Part shown: one piece after another, positions 1 through 6,828 of the stretch
How the letters are laid out: every line of letters starts with the position of its first letter
Position numbering within the stretch: position 1 is the first letter of the stretch
DNA from: Gemmatimonadota bacterium
Lineage (GTDB): Bacteria; 4572-55; J002
Direction: 5' to 3'
DNA: 9,100 nt
Assembly (NCBI GenBank): GCA_003697105.1
Contig: RFFQ01000157.1
Location: forward strand, 1-9,100
Made by a program: the position numbers and the translations under genes
The notes under the pieces: model-generated
Database searches by the model: none
What the model was told of the DNA's origin: nothing
The model's input: only the letters and a program-made list of their open reading frames with translations

Positions 1-900
1 ATTCGAGGTGTAGCGTCACCGGTACAAGTGGGGAATATGTGGCTTTTCTTTCTGACCGTTTATTCCAACGAGGTGGTGGGTGAGATGATTCATTTTCAAA
101 CCTACGTATACGCCTTTGATGCGGTGGTACCGGTCATTGAGACTATCGAATTTGAGGCAAATCAGGTTATTGGGTCACCCACTGACCCCTTTGAATGGCA
201 CGCGGTCTATGTTCATTTACGTTTACCGGATCAATTTACCATTGTTGCTGAAAATGATCGAGTTCAGGAGGAATGTTTTGAGGTATGTGTGACCGATCCC
301 TACTTCACGGTAGAAGGGTTTGAGATTCTCAATACTCCCGTGACGGTTTATTTCTTGGAAGCAGGGGGGGTTCGGATGGATGTACCGGATTTTATTCAGG
401 TGGATTATCCTTCCACTTTTCAGGAGTGTGCTTCCGTCTGTTTTCAGTTGAATGCGGGAGATTCACGGTTGCCGGATGACGGTGTTGTTACGCTCTCTGG
501 AAATGTGGAATTTCGTAGCGAAAATGTTGACTCGGCGGGTGTTTCTGCGCCACTGGCGGTACATGTGCTACCGGATGTAGCCGGATCTACTTTGATTTTA
601 CTGGGCGATTTGGATGATCTAGAACTGATTGATTTGTGGCCCGTGGGTGACTTTAGCCGGGATGATTGTGTGGATGGGTTCGATTTGCTGACGATGTTGT
701 TTGCCTACAACTCGGAGCCGGGTGATGTCAATTGGAATCCGGTATGTGATGTTGCGTTAACTGGCTATAGCAACCGATTAGGGCACGATGGGCGTATCGA
801 TTTTTATGATTTATTACGTTTTGCGGTCTATTACGGGCAGGGGGATTGTGGGCGCGCCTATTTTCCGCCAGTACCACTGGACGGAGCCGATTCTGAATAA
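1..900 (+). CDS. Secreted multidomain protein with C-terminal dockerin-like domain (5' partial)
   Basis: The reading frame is open from the first base to a TAA at 898-900, so this is the last 299 residues of a longer protein; the GTG at 28 lacks a ribosome binding site and is probably internal. Residues about 1-195 are beta-rich and resemble an Ig-like or cohesin-like surface domain, but I cannot name the family. They contain two C-x3-C pairs (EECFEVC and QECASVC) about 51 residues apart. Residues about 214-280 resemble a type I dockerin: a first EF-hand-like loop (GDFSRDDCVDGFDLLTMLF), a GDVNWNP spacer, then a second loop ending HDGRIDFYDLLRF. The spacer between two Ca2+-loop repeats is typical of dockerin-like tails on secreted proteins outside cellulosomes. 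It is transcribed toward the pilin operon and shares no transcript with it. The function of the missing N-terminal part is unknown. Confidence 0.8.
   Translation: MRGVASPVQVGNMWLFFLTVYSNEVVGEMIHFQTYVYAFDAVVPVIETIEFEANQVIGSPTDPFEWHAVYVHLRLPDQFTIVAENDRVQEECFEVCVTDPYFTVEGFEILNTPVTVYFLEAGGVRMDVPDFIQVDYPSTFQECASVCFQLNAGDSRLPDDGVVTLSGNVEFRSENVDSAGVSAPLAVHVLPDVAGSTLILLGDLDDLELIDLWPVGDFSRDDCVDGFDLLTMLFAYNSEPGDVNWNPVCDVALTGYSNRLGHDGRIDFYDLLRFAVYYGQGDCGRAYFPPVPLDGADSE
646..837 (+). other. Dockerin-like paired EF-hand segment
   Basis: The first loop has D-x-S-x-D-x-x-V-D-x-x-D-L spacing, close to the dockerin F-hand consensus DxNxDGxVxxxDL. The second is longer and poorer: a D followed by about ten residues, then HDGRIDFYDLL. 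The hydrophobic helix after each loop (LLTMLFAY, LLRFAVYYG) fits the family. In dockerins the loops bind Ca2+ and the module binds a cohesin; no cohesin is identifiable here. Confidence 0.65.
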
Positions 901-972
901 CACTGATTTCCATGCTGTAACCGGCATTCTGTACCCTAAAAACCGTAACGTATGAGGGTGTAAGGTGTTACT

Positions 973-1026
973 GTGGTGGGACAAAGGGATCCTCCTTCCC
1001 CTCCGTGAGGTTCCCTTACCCACCAC
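973..1026. terminator. Long imperfect hairpin between convergent genes
   Basis: GTGGTGGG at 973-980 pairs with CCCACCAC at 1019-1026. The stem continues inside with AAGGGA (984-989) against TCCCTT (1012-1017) and CCTC (991-994) against GAGG (1007-1010). This gives about 18 paired bases interrupted by small bulges. It sits 73 nt after the plus-strand stop and about 150 nt after the minus-strand stop, so it could insulate both units. No U-tract follows, so a standard intrinsic terminator is not shown. Confidence 0.35.
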
Positions 1027-1027
1027 T

Positions 1028-1047
1028 CCCGTACCCCCCCTTACGGG
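1028..1047. other. Small hairpin with C-tract loop
   Basis: CCCGTA (1028-1033) pairs with TACGGG (1042-1047) around an eight-base loop made almost entirely of C. It directly follows the long hairpin at 973-1026. Its role is unknown. Confidence 0.35.
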
Positions 1048-1075
1048 TATTGAGTTGTAACGTTTTCCGGCGATT

Positions 1076-1111
1076 GAAATCGAGGTTACATATGGCGTAG
1101 CCTCTGGTTTC
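1076..1111. other. Hairpin with eight-base-pair core
   Basis: GAGGTTAC (1082-1089) pairs with GTAGCCTC (1097-1104) with one G-U pair around a seven-base loop. An outer GAAA/TTTC pair (1076-1079, 1108-1111) lies beyond an internal loop. It is 65 nt beyond the stop of the minus-strand operon. No T-run follows on either strand. Confidence 0.3.
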
Positions 1112-1175
1112 AAGGTGTCAAAACGCCGTGCTTGTGTTCTGAATTACTGTTCACTGCTTACGGCTTATCACCCAT

Positions 1176-3305
1176 TTACCGCTCTGTCCACGCCATGATT
1201 TCGTAATTGCGGTGGTCTTCTTCGGGCTCAATTTGCATCCGTATGACGGCTTCAATCCGGCGTACTGCCCGGCTTTTTTGTCCGGTCACTTCGGCTTCAA
1301 TAATACAACGGGGCAAATCCATGTTTTTGAGGGTATATGCGAGCAAATATTGTGAGTCGAGTTTGGTGGGCACGTCGGAGGAGAGGGCACCAGAACCGGC
1401 GATCATCTCTACGTAGCCATCTCCATCTAAGTCATGAAGAGCGACTCCGCCATAAAAGGAAGGGGCGGATTCCTCCTCAAAGGCGATCCGCAAATAGGTG
1501 CCTAACATGGTGCCACTGGTATAATCAAAGTCAAGCACGACAAGATGGGATGCGGTATTAAAGAGTGTTCCGTAAACCATTTCCAATTCCGGGTCATTAT
1601 CCAAATTACGGAAGTTGATAGGACCGGTAATTGATTCTCCAACGGGTTCGGTCATGCTATAGACTTCCACATAGGCACCGACACCCGTGATCAGATTGAT
1701 ATTATCCACGGCAGTGGAGGTTTCCCACGGCTCCCAGTCGAGCGCATCTCCGGCAGTTCCACCGGCAAATGCGTCATCATAGCTGATGTGAAAGGCTTTG
1801 ATCTCTCCATTTGCCTCCACGATGATTTCTGGAATGCTATCGGTATCCATATCGATATTGAAAACCTCAATAGGGAGGGTCATGCACGGGTCTTGTGTGG
1901 TAGTGTTGACCGGAATCCGCACATCATTGATGGTAATCGTCATATCGTTACGCCCTTGATCATCAAGGACCACCAGATAGCCATCAGTTGATCCGAAAAT
2001 GACTTCTTTATCGCCATCCAGTTCGTTGTTAGCATCAATATCAACATCGGCAACGGAGGGTTGGGGGTTGTAAAAGGCGGTTTTGGGTAGAAAGTGGTCG
2101 TCATCCGTAAAATCACCGCTGGCGTTTTTGTTTTCCATTCCTACCGGATAGCGCCACCGTTCCTGCCAAGTGTTGTCATATTCATCAAAACAGAAGATAA
2201 AATAGCCATTACTGGCGATAATCTCATTGGCGTGATCTGCTCCGACCCGTGAGCCCCCGTTGACATCGGCAAACACCGGACGGCTATGGGCATAACCGAT
2301 ATAGCTAACGCCAGAATCATCCGTAAACTTGGGGATTTGTACTTGATCGATTACCGTACCGTCATCTTCCAAAATGACAAGCTCTGCCGCCGTTGCTGTT
2401 AAAGCGATAAATGCCACTTCGCGGTTGGGTTCATCAAGGGGAACCCATTCCCGGTTGACCGGATCGTATCCCCACTCGTCACTATCAATCTCACCGGTAG
2501 TGGGTTCGGCGTAGTAGCCGTTCAGGTTGTAATCAACGCTACCGGAACCGGCGTATGTCCAATTTTGGCTGCCATCGGGGGCAAAGCAATAGAGCGTATT
2601 GCCACCTACCACCAGCAATTCTACAGTGCCATCATTATCTAAATCTTCAACCACTATTCCGCCGTAGATTTCACCGATGGCGCTGGCAAAAACCGGTTGT
2701 GATGGGTGCGGCTCCAATTGGTAGCGCACCATTGTTTTGCCGTAATTATTTTGATATTCGGCCAACTGGTAAATGTAGCGGTAAATATTACCCTGATCGG
2801 TGGCAACTAGCACATCCATTTCACCGTCATCATCTAAATCCAATACCACGGGTTGACCCCAGATGTTATCTTCACCCATTTCTACCAGCGAAACATAAGG
2901 CGATTTATCGTCAATCGGGTTACTGGCGGGGATGTACTTAGTGGGGATGCGATAGATTGATAGCTCCACATCAAAATTTTCGGCGGAACCGGAACTATCA
3001 ATGAGAGTGTAAGTGGTATCGATGCGCCCGCCGTTGATCATGACCTGTTCGTAGGTGTCCGGGTAACCATCCGGCGGGTTGTCACTATCTACGCCGTGCA
3101 AAAATTCATAAACGTAATCATCCAGAATGGTTTCGGTCTGATAAAATGCCCGCACCCCGACGGATTCAATGAAACTGCTCTCCGGCTCTATCCCGGACAT
3201 GATCAAAAATGCCGTGCCGAGCAGGGACATAATGACCAGTGCCATCAAAACAATGATAAACGCGGAACCGTTTTGTTGATTTAGATGATCCATGATCCAG
3301 ACCAT
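1176..3305 (-). CDS. PilX/GspK-like minor pilin with seven-repeat FG-GAP beta-propeller
   Basis: This is 709 residues and probably the filament-tip subunit. A short leader ends in Q-N-G at residue 13, followed by SAFIIVLMALVIMSLLG, a prepilin-type membrane helix like PilX_N or GspK. Position +5 after the glycine is Ile, not Glu, as in tip pseudopilins. Residues 45-130 look like the pilin helix and first strands. Residues about 145-655 hold seven acidic D-x-D-x-D-G-like motifs (near 156, 221, 347, 420, 485, 569, 627), each followed by hydrophobic strands, as in integrin-type FG-GAP/VCBS propellers; seven repeats imply seven blades. Residues 668-692 return to a PilX/GspK-like strand pair. The propeller therefore appears inserted into the pilin head. 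PilX/GspK proteins are usually about 200-350 residues, so the insert accounts for the excess. The ATG at 3305 lies 4 nt after the upstream stop; an ATG at 3293 giving a nine-residue leader is equally plausible. Neither has a clear Shine-Dalgarno, which suggests translational coupling. Confidence 0.85.
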   Translation of the reverse strand: MVWIMDHLNQQNGSAFIIVLMALVIMSLLGTAFLIMSGIEPESSFIESVGVRAFYQTETILDDYVYEFLHGVDSDNPPDGYPDTYEQVMINGGRIDTTYTLIDSSGSAENFDVELSIYRIPTKYIPASNPIDDKSPYVSLVEMGEDNIWGQPVVLDLDDDGEMDVLVATDQGNIYRYIYQLAEYQNNYGKTMVRYQLEPHPSQPVFASAIGEIYGGIVVEDLDNDGTVELLVVGGNTLYCFAPDGSQNWTYAGSGSVDYNLNGYYAEPTTGEIDSDEWGYDPVNREWVPLDEPNREVAFIALTATAAELVILEDDGTVIDQVQIPKFTDDSGVSYIGYAHSRPVFADVNGGSRVGADHANEIIASNGYFIFCFDEYDNTWQERWRYPVGMENKNASGDFTDDDHFLPKTAFYNPQPSVADVDIDANNELDGDKEVIFGSTDGYLVVLDDQGRNDMTITINDVRIPVNTTTQDPCMTLPIEVFNIDMDTDSIPEIIVEANGEIKAFHISYDDAFAGGTAGDALDWEPWETSTAVDNINLITGVGAYVEVYSMTEPVGESITGPINFRNLDNDPELEMVYGTLFNTASHLVVLDFDYTSGTMLGTYLRIAFEEESAPSFYGGVALHDLDGDGYVEMIAGSGALSSDVPTKLDSQYLLAYTLKNMDLPRCIIEAEVTGQKSRAVRRIEAVIRMQIEPEEDHRNYEIMAWTER
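1341..2858 (-). repeat. Seven degenerate FG-GAP-type propeller repeats (protein level)
   Basis: The motifs are DLDDDGEMD, DLDNDGTVE, a degenerate DVNGGSRVG copy, DVDIDANNELDGDKE (expanded loop), IDMDTDSIPE, LDNDPELE and DLDGDGYVE. Repeats 1, 2 and 7 keep the full Ca2+-loop pattern; 3 and 4 have lengthened loops; 5 and 6 lack the loop glycine. The copies are divergent, so this is an old propeller, not a recent tandem duplication. Confidence 0.75.
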
Positions 3306-3309
3306 ATGA

Positions 3310-6300
3310 TTAGGGTTGGCATGTTTTATTACCTCTGTTATTCACACAATTTCCGCTACAGCATTCGTTATTGTTTTTGCAGGGGTCTCCGTTTGCCACA
3401 CAACTGGCGGCGTCATTGTCCACGATGGTAATGGTGGCGGTTGAGGGTGAACCGACGGTATAACCGGTTCCGGCGTCCAGTTGTAAAACAACGGTCTCGT
3501 CACCTTCATCATCGGCATCATCATTAACCGAAATGGTAAGGGTTGTGGTTAGGTCTCCTGCCAGAATAGTGGCGAAGCCGGTCACCGTAAAATCAGACCC
3601 TTCCGTGGCGGTTGAACTACCGCTATTGAAACTGTAACCGATTGTTAAATTTGAGGTGGGCGCGCAGGACGCGGTAATGCGCATAGACCCGTCGGTGGCA
3701 GGCTCTGCACCGTTGGTTAAAGCGGAAAGTGTCACAATAATCGCACAATCATCGCTTTCGATGGTGACCATGTCTGAACTGGCAGAGGGATTCACATTGT
3801 AATCTGGCGTATCAACCAGCGCTAAGGTGAGGGTTTCATTTGCTTCTTCATCACTGTCATCTAACGCGGAAATCACGATAACCAGCGAATCCACGCCGGA
3901 GATGTTGTAAGTATTGGTATTGAGATGATCCAGAGTATAACCGGTACCATTGATGGTAGCACTATAATCACTAAATTGTACCAGACCGGCCGAGGCGAGA
4001 GCATCAAAATCGACATAGCTTGGTGTGCCGTTTGTCCAGCGGATGATAAACGTCCCGGATGTTGGTCCGGCTTCGGTGGCGATGGGATCGGTGGCTTCGA
4101 TACTGACGAGCGGGTCGGTGGCGTCATTATCCACAATAGTGACGGTGGCGGAAGCCGGTGTGCCGATTTCATACCCCGTGCCGGCGGCTAACTTCAATGT
4201 TACCACTTCATTGCCTTCATCCAGTGTATCATGATTCGGGGTGATCGGGATTGTTGCGGAAGCACTCCCTGCTGGAATGGTTACGCTAGTACCAATGTTG
4301 GTATAATCGATCCCCGTGGTTGCTGTATTGCTGGCAGAATTATCAATGGTAAAATTAACCGGAAGCGGGTCGGTTGCGGTACAAACCGTTCGGGTCACGG
4401 TAAACAGTCCGACGGTTTCATCGCCACTGGTACCGTCGGTGGGTTCGGCGGCATTTGCGGTGGCGGCGATGGTGACAACACAGTCGTTATCACCGATGGT
4501 CAGCGTGGCGGAAGATGAACCGCCACCTAAATCATAGTCATTTCCAGAATCGATCAGGGTGAGAATCACCGTTTCATCCCCTTCGCCAAGGGCATCATCA
4601 ATGACCGAAACCGGAATTGTGACGGATGAACTGCCGGAACTCATGCTCACGCTGCCGGATAGTGCCGTATAATCAGACCCATTTGTGGCACTGCCGGAAA
4701 CGGTATAAGTGACACTAATTGTATTTCGTAACAGGCAACTGCCGCTGGTGCGAACGGTGAATACGCCGTTGTCAGGTCCGGTTTCGCTGGCGTTGCCATC
4801 AGTGACTTCTACGTAGATATCGGGTCGGGGTTGGGGGCATTGTGTTCCGCCGCCGCCACTACTGCCGCCACCGCCGCTGCTACCGCACGTGCCCGGACAA
4901 CTGGGATTTTCGATCACGACGACTTCATCTACACAAATTCCGCCGGAACCACTTTGACCGGGGTCGAATCCAAAGCGCCCCCAGCCGAGGCTGGCAATCG
5001 CGTCATAATCGCTGATATTGGCGGACTTGACATTATCTTTGTGGAAAAACCAATCGCACCGGTCATCCGGTAGAGATTCGCCATTTTCGCGCCAGATATG
5101 CCCGTAAATACGGTTGGAATCTGCACAGACGGTGACCGCCATGTTGCCCCATTCCCCGGTACTAAAATAGCCGTTAGACGCATTGCTACTCAAAGAGGCT
5201 TTGTAGTTACTGCCATTCACGCGACCTTCCAGTGCTAACCCGCTATTTCCTTGATAAGACATTCGGGCCCAGTTGTTTTCATCCTGATACCAAAAGGTGA
5301 GCGCCGTTTGCGGGGCGGAGCCGCCATCCAACCCTTTCCATTTGAAATTCATCATAATGGTGTAATCGGTGTTGGTATTGGCATCAAAGGAGCTGGAGTC
5401 TCCCCAGACGGTCTGCAAGCCGCTACCATGATAACACCGGAAATAGGAATTTCCTTCGGCACAAATGGGTTTTCCATCCAGACCTAAAGGATAGGTGACA
5501 CCGGTAATGGGGTCGGTACAACAACTGCTGGGGTCGCAACTGGAATCATCACAATCAACGCAGTCATAGGTAATTTCCCATTCAGCACCTTTATCATCCC
5601 AGTTGGATTCATCGACAAAATTGTCATAGGCTAAACTGGGTAGATTGTCCCACTGGCAGCCGCCCAAACAACTGGTTGTATCGGCTTCATAGGCGGTTTC
5701 ACAATCGATGTACGCTTGGCGGGAGACCATTGATGATCTGCCGGTGGTATCGACCACCCGCACCACCAGTTGGCCATCCATAGCGGCGCAACAGAAGCCG
5801 AAATAATCATAGGGGTCAAAATCCAATTGGCTGCCGATATAGTACACTTCGGCACTATCAATCGTGCCTGTTTCGCCGCCAAAATCGTAAGACCCTTTTC
5901 CTTGTAAATCGCTGATATATGCACTCAAATCGACGGTATCTCCCGCGGCACTTACCCAATAGACTTCAATGCTGTCAATGCCGGCATCTTCATCATACAA
6001 GTTCAGGGTCATACTGTATGGGGTACCACAATAGAGTGTATCGGCGGTATTACCGAGGCTATCAAGGGGAGTAATATCGGGGACGGGGTCTCCTTCTGCC
6101 ATGCCTAAAATGATCGTGGGGGCCGGGGGTTCTTCCCAGTTGAGGGTTTGGCGCAACCGGATATCGGTTGAAAGTTTCCATGTGCGCGGGTTCTCTCCGC
6201 TATCGGTGGGGTCTTCCTTCAGTTCCAATGTCACGTGTACGCGCCGGATGTTCACCCGATCTTCCAGAGAAATGGGTAACGCCAGCGAATCACCGCGGAT

Positions 6301-6783
6301 ATCGTAGTAGGTAAAGGCAAGTGTTTTCACATTTTCGACCAAGGCGGTGGCATTGGGATACGTCCGGCTACCCTCCTCCGTGATGGTAAAATCTTCCCGA
6401 AACAGGGTATCATTTCGGACAAAATAGCGGATATGTTCCCCCACATCATTAAAATCGGCATCCCCGTAGCGGTAGGTGGAATCATTCGCCACATTTTTGG
6501 AACTCAGGTCGGACATGAATTCAAGGGTATTGTAGTCGGTGGTAATGAAGGGGGTAATCAGGGTGCCCTCCGGACCCGTGCCGGCTTCGCGGAGTTCCCG
6601 AACCAGTAAATCGAGCATTGCCCGGGCATTTTGCTGGGTTTCGATCTTTAGCTGACCCCGGTTGTATGTTTCTTCGCTCGTGGTGGCGATCATTAAGATC
6701 ACCCCAATCACCATGGCGATGATGGTAGCGGCAATGATGAGTTCCACAAGTGAAAATCCCCGGCGAGAGCGTGACACTGGCAT
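3310..6783 (-). CDS. PilW/GspJ-like giant modular pilin: lectin-like, Calx-beta and knottin-like modules
   Basis: This is 1157 residues; ordinary PilW/GspJ proteins are about 200-350. The leader MPVSRSRRG is cleaved before FSLVELII, with Glu at +5 and a hydrophobic helix to about residue 33. Residues 40-215 are a typical PilW/GspJ body (QNARAMLDLLVRELREAG, later VRRVHVTLEL-like strands). Residues about 218-362 look Ig-like. Residues 361-450 are rich in Cys (ten), including CVDCDDSSCDPSSCC. Residues about 384-627 resemble a concanavalin-A-like lectin/LamG fold. A Gly/Ser linker follows (634-646), then four Calx-beta domains (about 655-767, 768-887, 890-1011, 1012-1124) and a six-Cys tail (1128-1155). 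GAGGAA eight nt before the ATG supports the start. Grafted modules on pilins are known, for example the lectin-like module of Streptococcus sanguinis PilC. I infer an adhesin displayed near the pilus tip. The ligand is unknown. Confidence 0.88.
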   Translation of the reverse strand: MPVSRSRRGFSLVELIIAATIIAMVIGVILMIATTSEETYNRGQLKIETQQNARAMLDLLVRELREAGTGPEGTLITPFITTDYNTLEFMSDLSSKNVANDSTYRYGDADFNDVGEHIRYFVRNDTLFREDFTITEEGSRTYPNATALVENVKTLAFTYYDIRGDSLALPISLEDRVNIRRVHVTLELKEDPTDSGENPRTWKLSTDIRLRQTLNWEEPPAPTIILGMAEGDPVPDITPLDSLGNTADTLYCGTPYSMTLNLYDEDAGIDSIEVYWVSAAGDTVDLSAYISDLQGKGSYDFGGETGTIDSAEVYYIGSQLDFDPYDYFGFCCAAMDGQLVVRVVDTTGRSSMVSRQAYIDCETAYEADTTSCLGGCQWDNLPSLAYDNFVDESNWDDKGAEWEITYDCVDCDDSSCDPSSCCTDPITGVTYPLGLDGKPICAEGNSYFRCYHGSGLQTVWGDSSSFDANTNTDYTIMMNFKWKGLDGGSAPQTALTFWYQDENNWARMSYQGNSGLALEGRVNGSNYKASLSSNASNGYFSTGEWGNMAVTVCADSNRIYGHIWRENGESLPDDRCDWFFHKDNVKSANISDYDAIASLGWGRFGFDPGQSGSGGICVDEVVVIENPSCPGTCGSSGGGGSSGGGGTQCPQPRPDIYVEVTDGNASETGPDNGVFTVRTSGSCLLRNTISVTYTVSGSATNGSDYTALSGSVSMSSGSSSVTIPVSVIDDALGEGDETVILTLIDSGNDYDLGGGSSSATLTIGDNDCVVTIAATANAAEPTDGTSGDETVGLFTVTRTVCTATDPLPVNFTIDNSASNTATTGIDYTNIGTSVTIPAGSASATIPITPNHDTLDEGNEVVTLKLAAGTGYEIGTPASATVTIVDNDATDPLVSIEATDPIATEAGPTSGTFIIRWTNGTPSYVDFDALASAGLVQFSDYSATINGTGYTLDHLNTNTYNISGVDSLVIVISALDDSDEEANETLTLALVDTPDYNVNPSASSDMVTIESDDCAIIVTLSALTNGAEPATDGSMRITASCAPTSNLTIGYSFNSGSSTATEGSDFTVTGFATILAGDLTTTLTISVNDDADDEGDETVVLQLDAGTGYTVGSPSTATITIVDNDAASCVANGDPCKNNNECCSGNCVNNRGNKTCQP
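3319..3402 (-). other. C-terminal six-cysteine knottin-like module
   Basis: Residues 1128-1155 follow the spacing C-x6-C-x5-CC-x3-C-x8-C, ending two residues before the stop. This matches the inhibitor cystine-knot framework (C-C-CC-C-C) of conotoxin-like and spider-toxin-like knottins. The core is CKNNNECCSGNC. The fold is inferred from spacing only. In a secreted adhesin it is more likely a stable binding head or protease-resistant cap than a toxin. Confidence 0.6.
3412..4821 (-). repeat. Four tandem Calx-beta domains (protein level)
   Basis: Each unit ends in a D-N-D or D-D motif (GDND, VDND, ESDD, VDND) and carries the acidic signature before the penultimate strand: GEGDETVILTL, DEGNEVVTLKL, EEANETLTLAL, DEGDETVVLQL. 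Each also has the SDY/IDY/SDF element typical of Calx-beta. The family binds Ca2+ between domains and forms rigid extended rods. Unit 3 is the most diverged, with an insertion near residues 928-962. Confidence 0.85.
4846..4884 (-). other. Gly/Ser linker between lectin-like and Calx-beta modules
   Basis: Residues 634-646 are only Gly and Ser, with a perfect SSGGGG duplication. The run is bracketed by Cys residues (CPGTC before, C649 after). It separates the lectin-like module from the Calx-beta rod and is probably a flexible hinge. Confidence 0.8.
4903..5634 (-). other. Concanavalin-A-like lectin/LamG-type module
   Basis: Residues about 384-627 alternate strands and turns as in ConA-like jelly-roll domains: an opening DNFVDESNWDDKGAEWEI, a YTIMMNFKWKG strand, LTFWYQDENNWARMSY, GEWGNMAVTVCADSNRIYGHIW, then GRFGFDP and a closing CVDEVVVIE. 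The W-x-N-x-x-V-x-V strand and the final D-E-V-V-V are characteristic. Such modules usually bind glycans or extracellular protein. Confidence 0.65.
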
Positions 6784-6791
6784 GACTCATA

Positions 6792-6797
6792 TTCCTC
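6792..6797 (-). promoter_or_regulatory. Ribosome binding site of the giant modular pilin
   Basis: GAGGAA lies eight nt before the ATG at 6783, inside the 45-nt gap, the longest in the operon. It supports independent initiation on this gene. Confidence 0.6.
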
Positions 6798-6828
6798 ATA
6801 AATGATAAAATTGTGCCCGAGTGAGGGG

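Larger units (their letters stand above)
901..1175. other. Convergent intergenic region with several hairpins
   Basis: This lies between the two convergent stop codons. I see no credible gene in it. It holds three inverted repeats (973-1026, 1028-1047, 1076-1111). None is followed by a T-run on either strand, so termination here may be Rho-dependent or rely on the large hairpin. Confidence 0.6.

Noticed and set aside
814-1113. 99-codon minus-strand reading frame covering the convergent intergenic region
   Set aside because: It overlaps the end of the plus-strand gene, has no ribosome binding site, and its composition (Arg, Pro, His, Thr) resembles no family. It is likely a chance open frame.
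2555-2941. 128-codon plus-strand reading frame opposite the propeller gene
   Set aside because: It lies fully antisense to a well-supported coding region, and its His/Arg/Pro/Cys-rich product is typical of a reverse-complement shadow.
3319-3402. The six-Cys tail as a secreted toxin
   Set aside because: It is fused to a pilin and adhesin rod with no processing site or immunity gene seen. A structural or binding head is simpler.
4231-4537. Overlapping plus-strand frames opposite the Calx-beta array
   Set aside because: Gly/Val-rich products arise from the antisense of Thr/Asp/Ser-rich repeats. No start signals are present and several frames overlap each other.
4846-4884. GCC/GCT-rich stretch as a DNA microsatellite
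   Set aside because: It is explained by Gly and Ser codons of a linker in frame with the gene, with mixed codon use.
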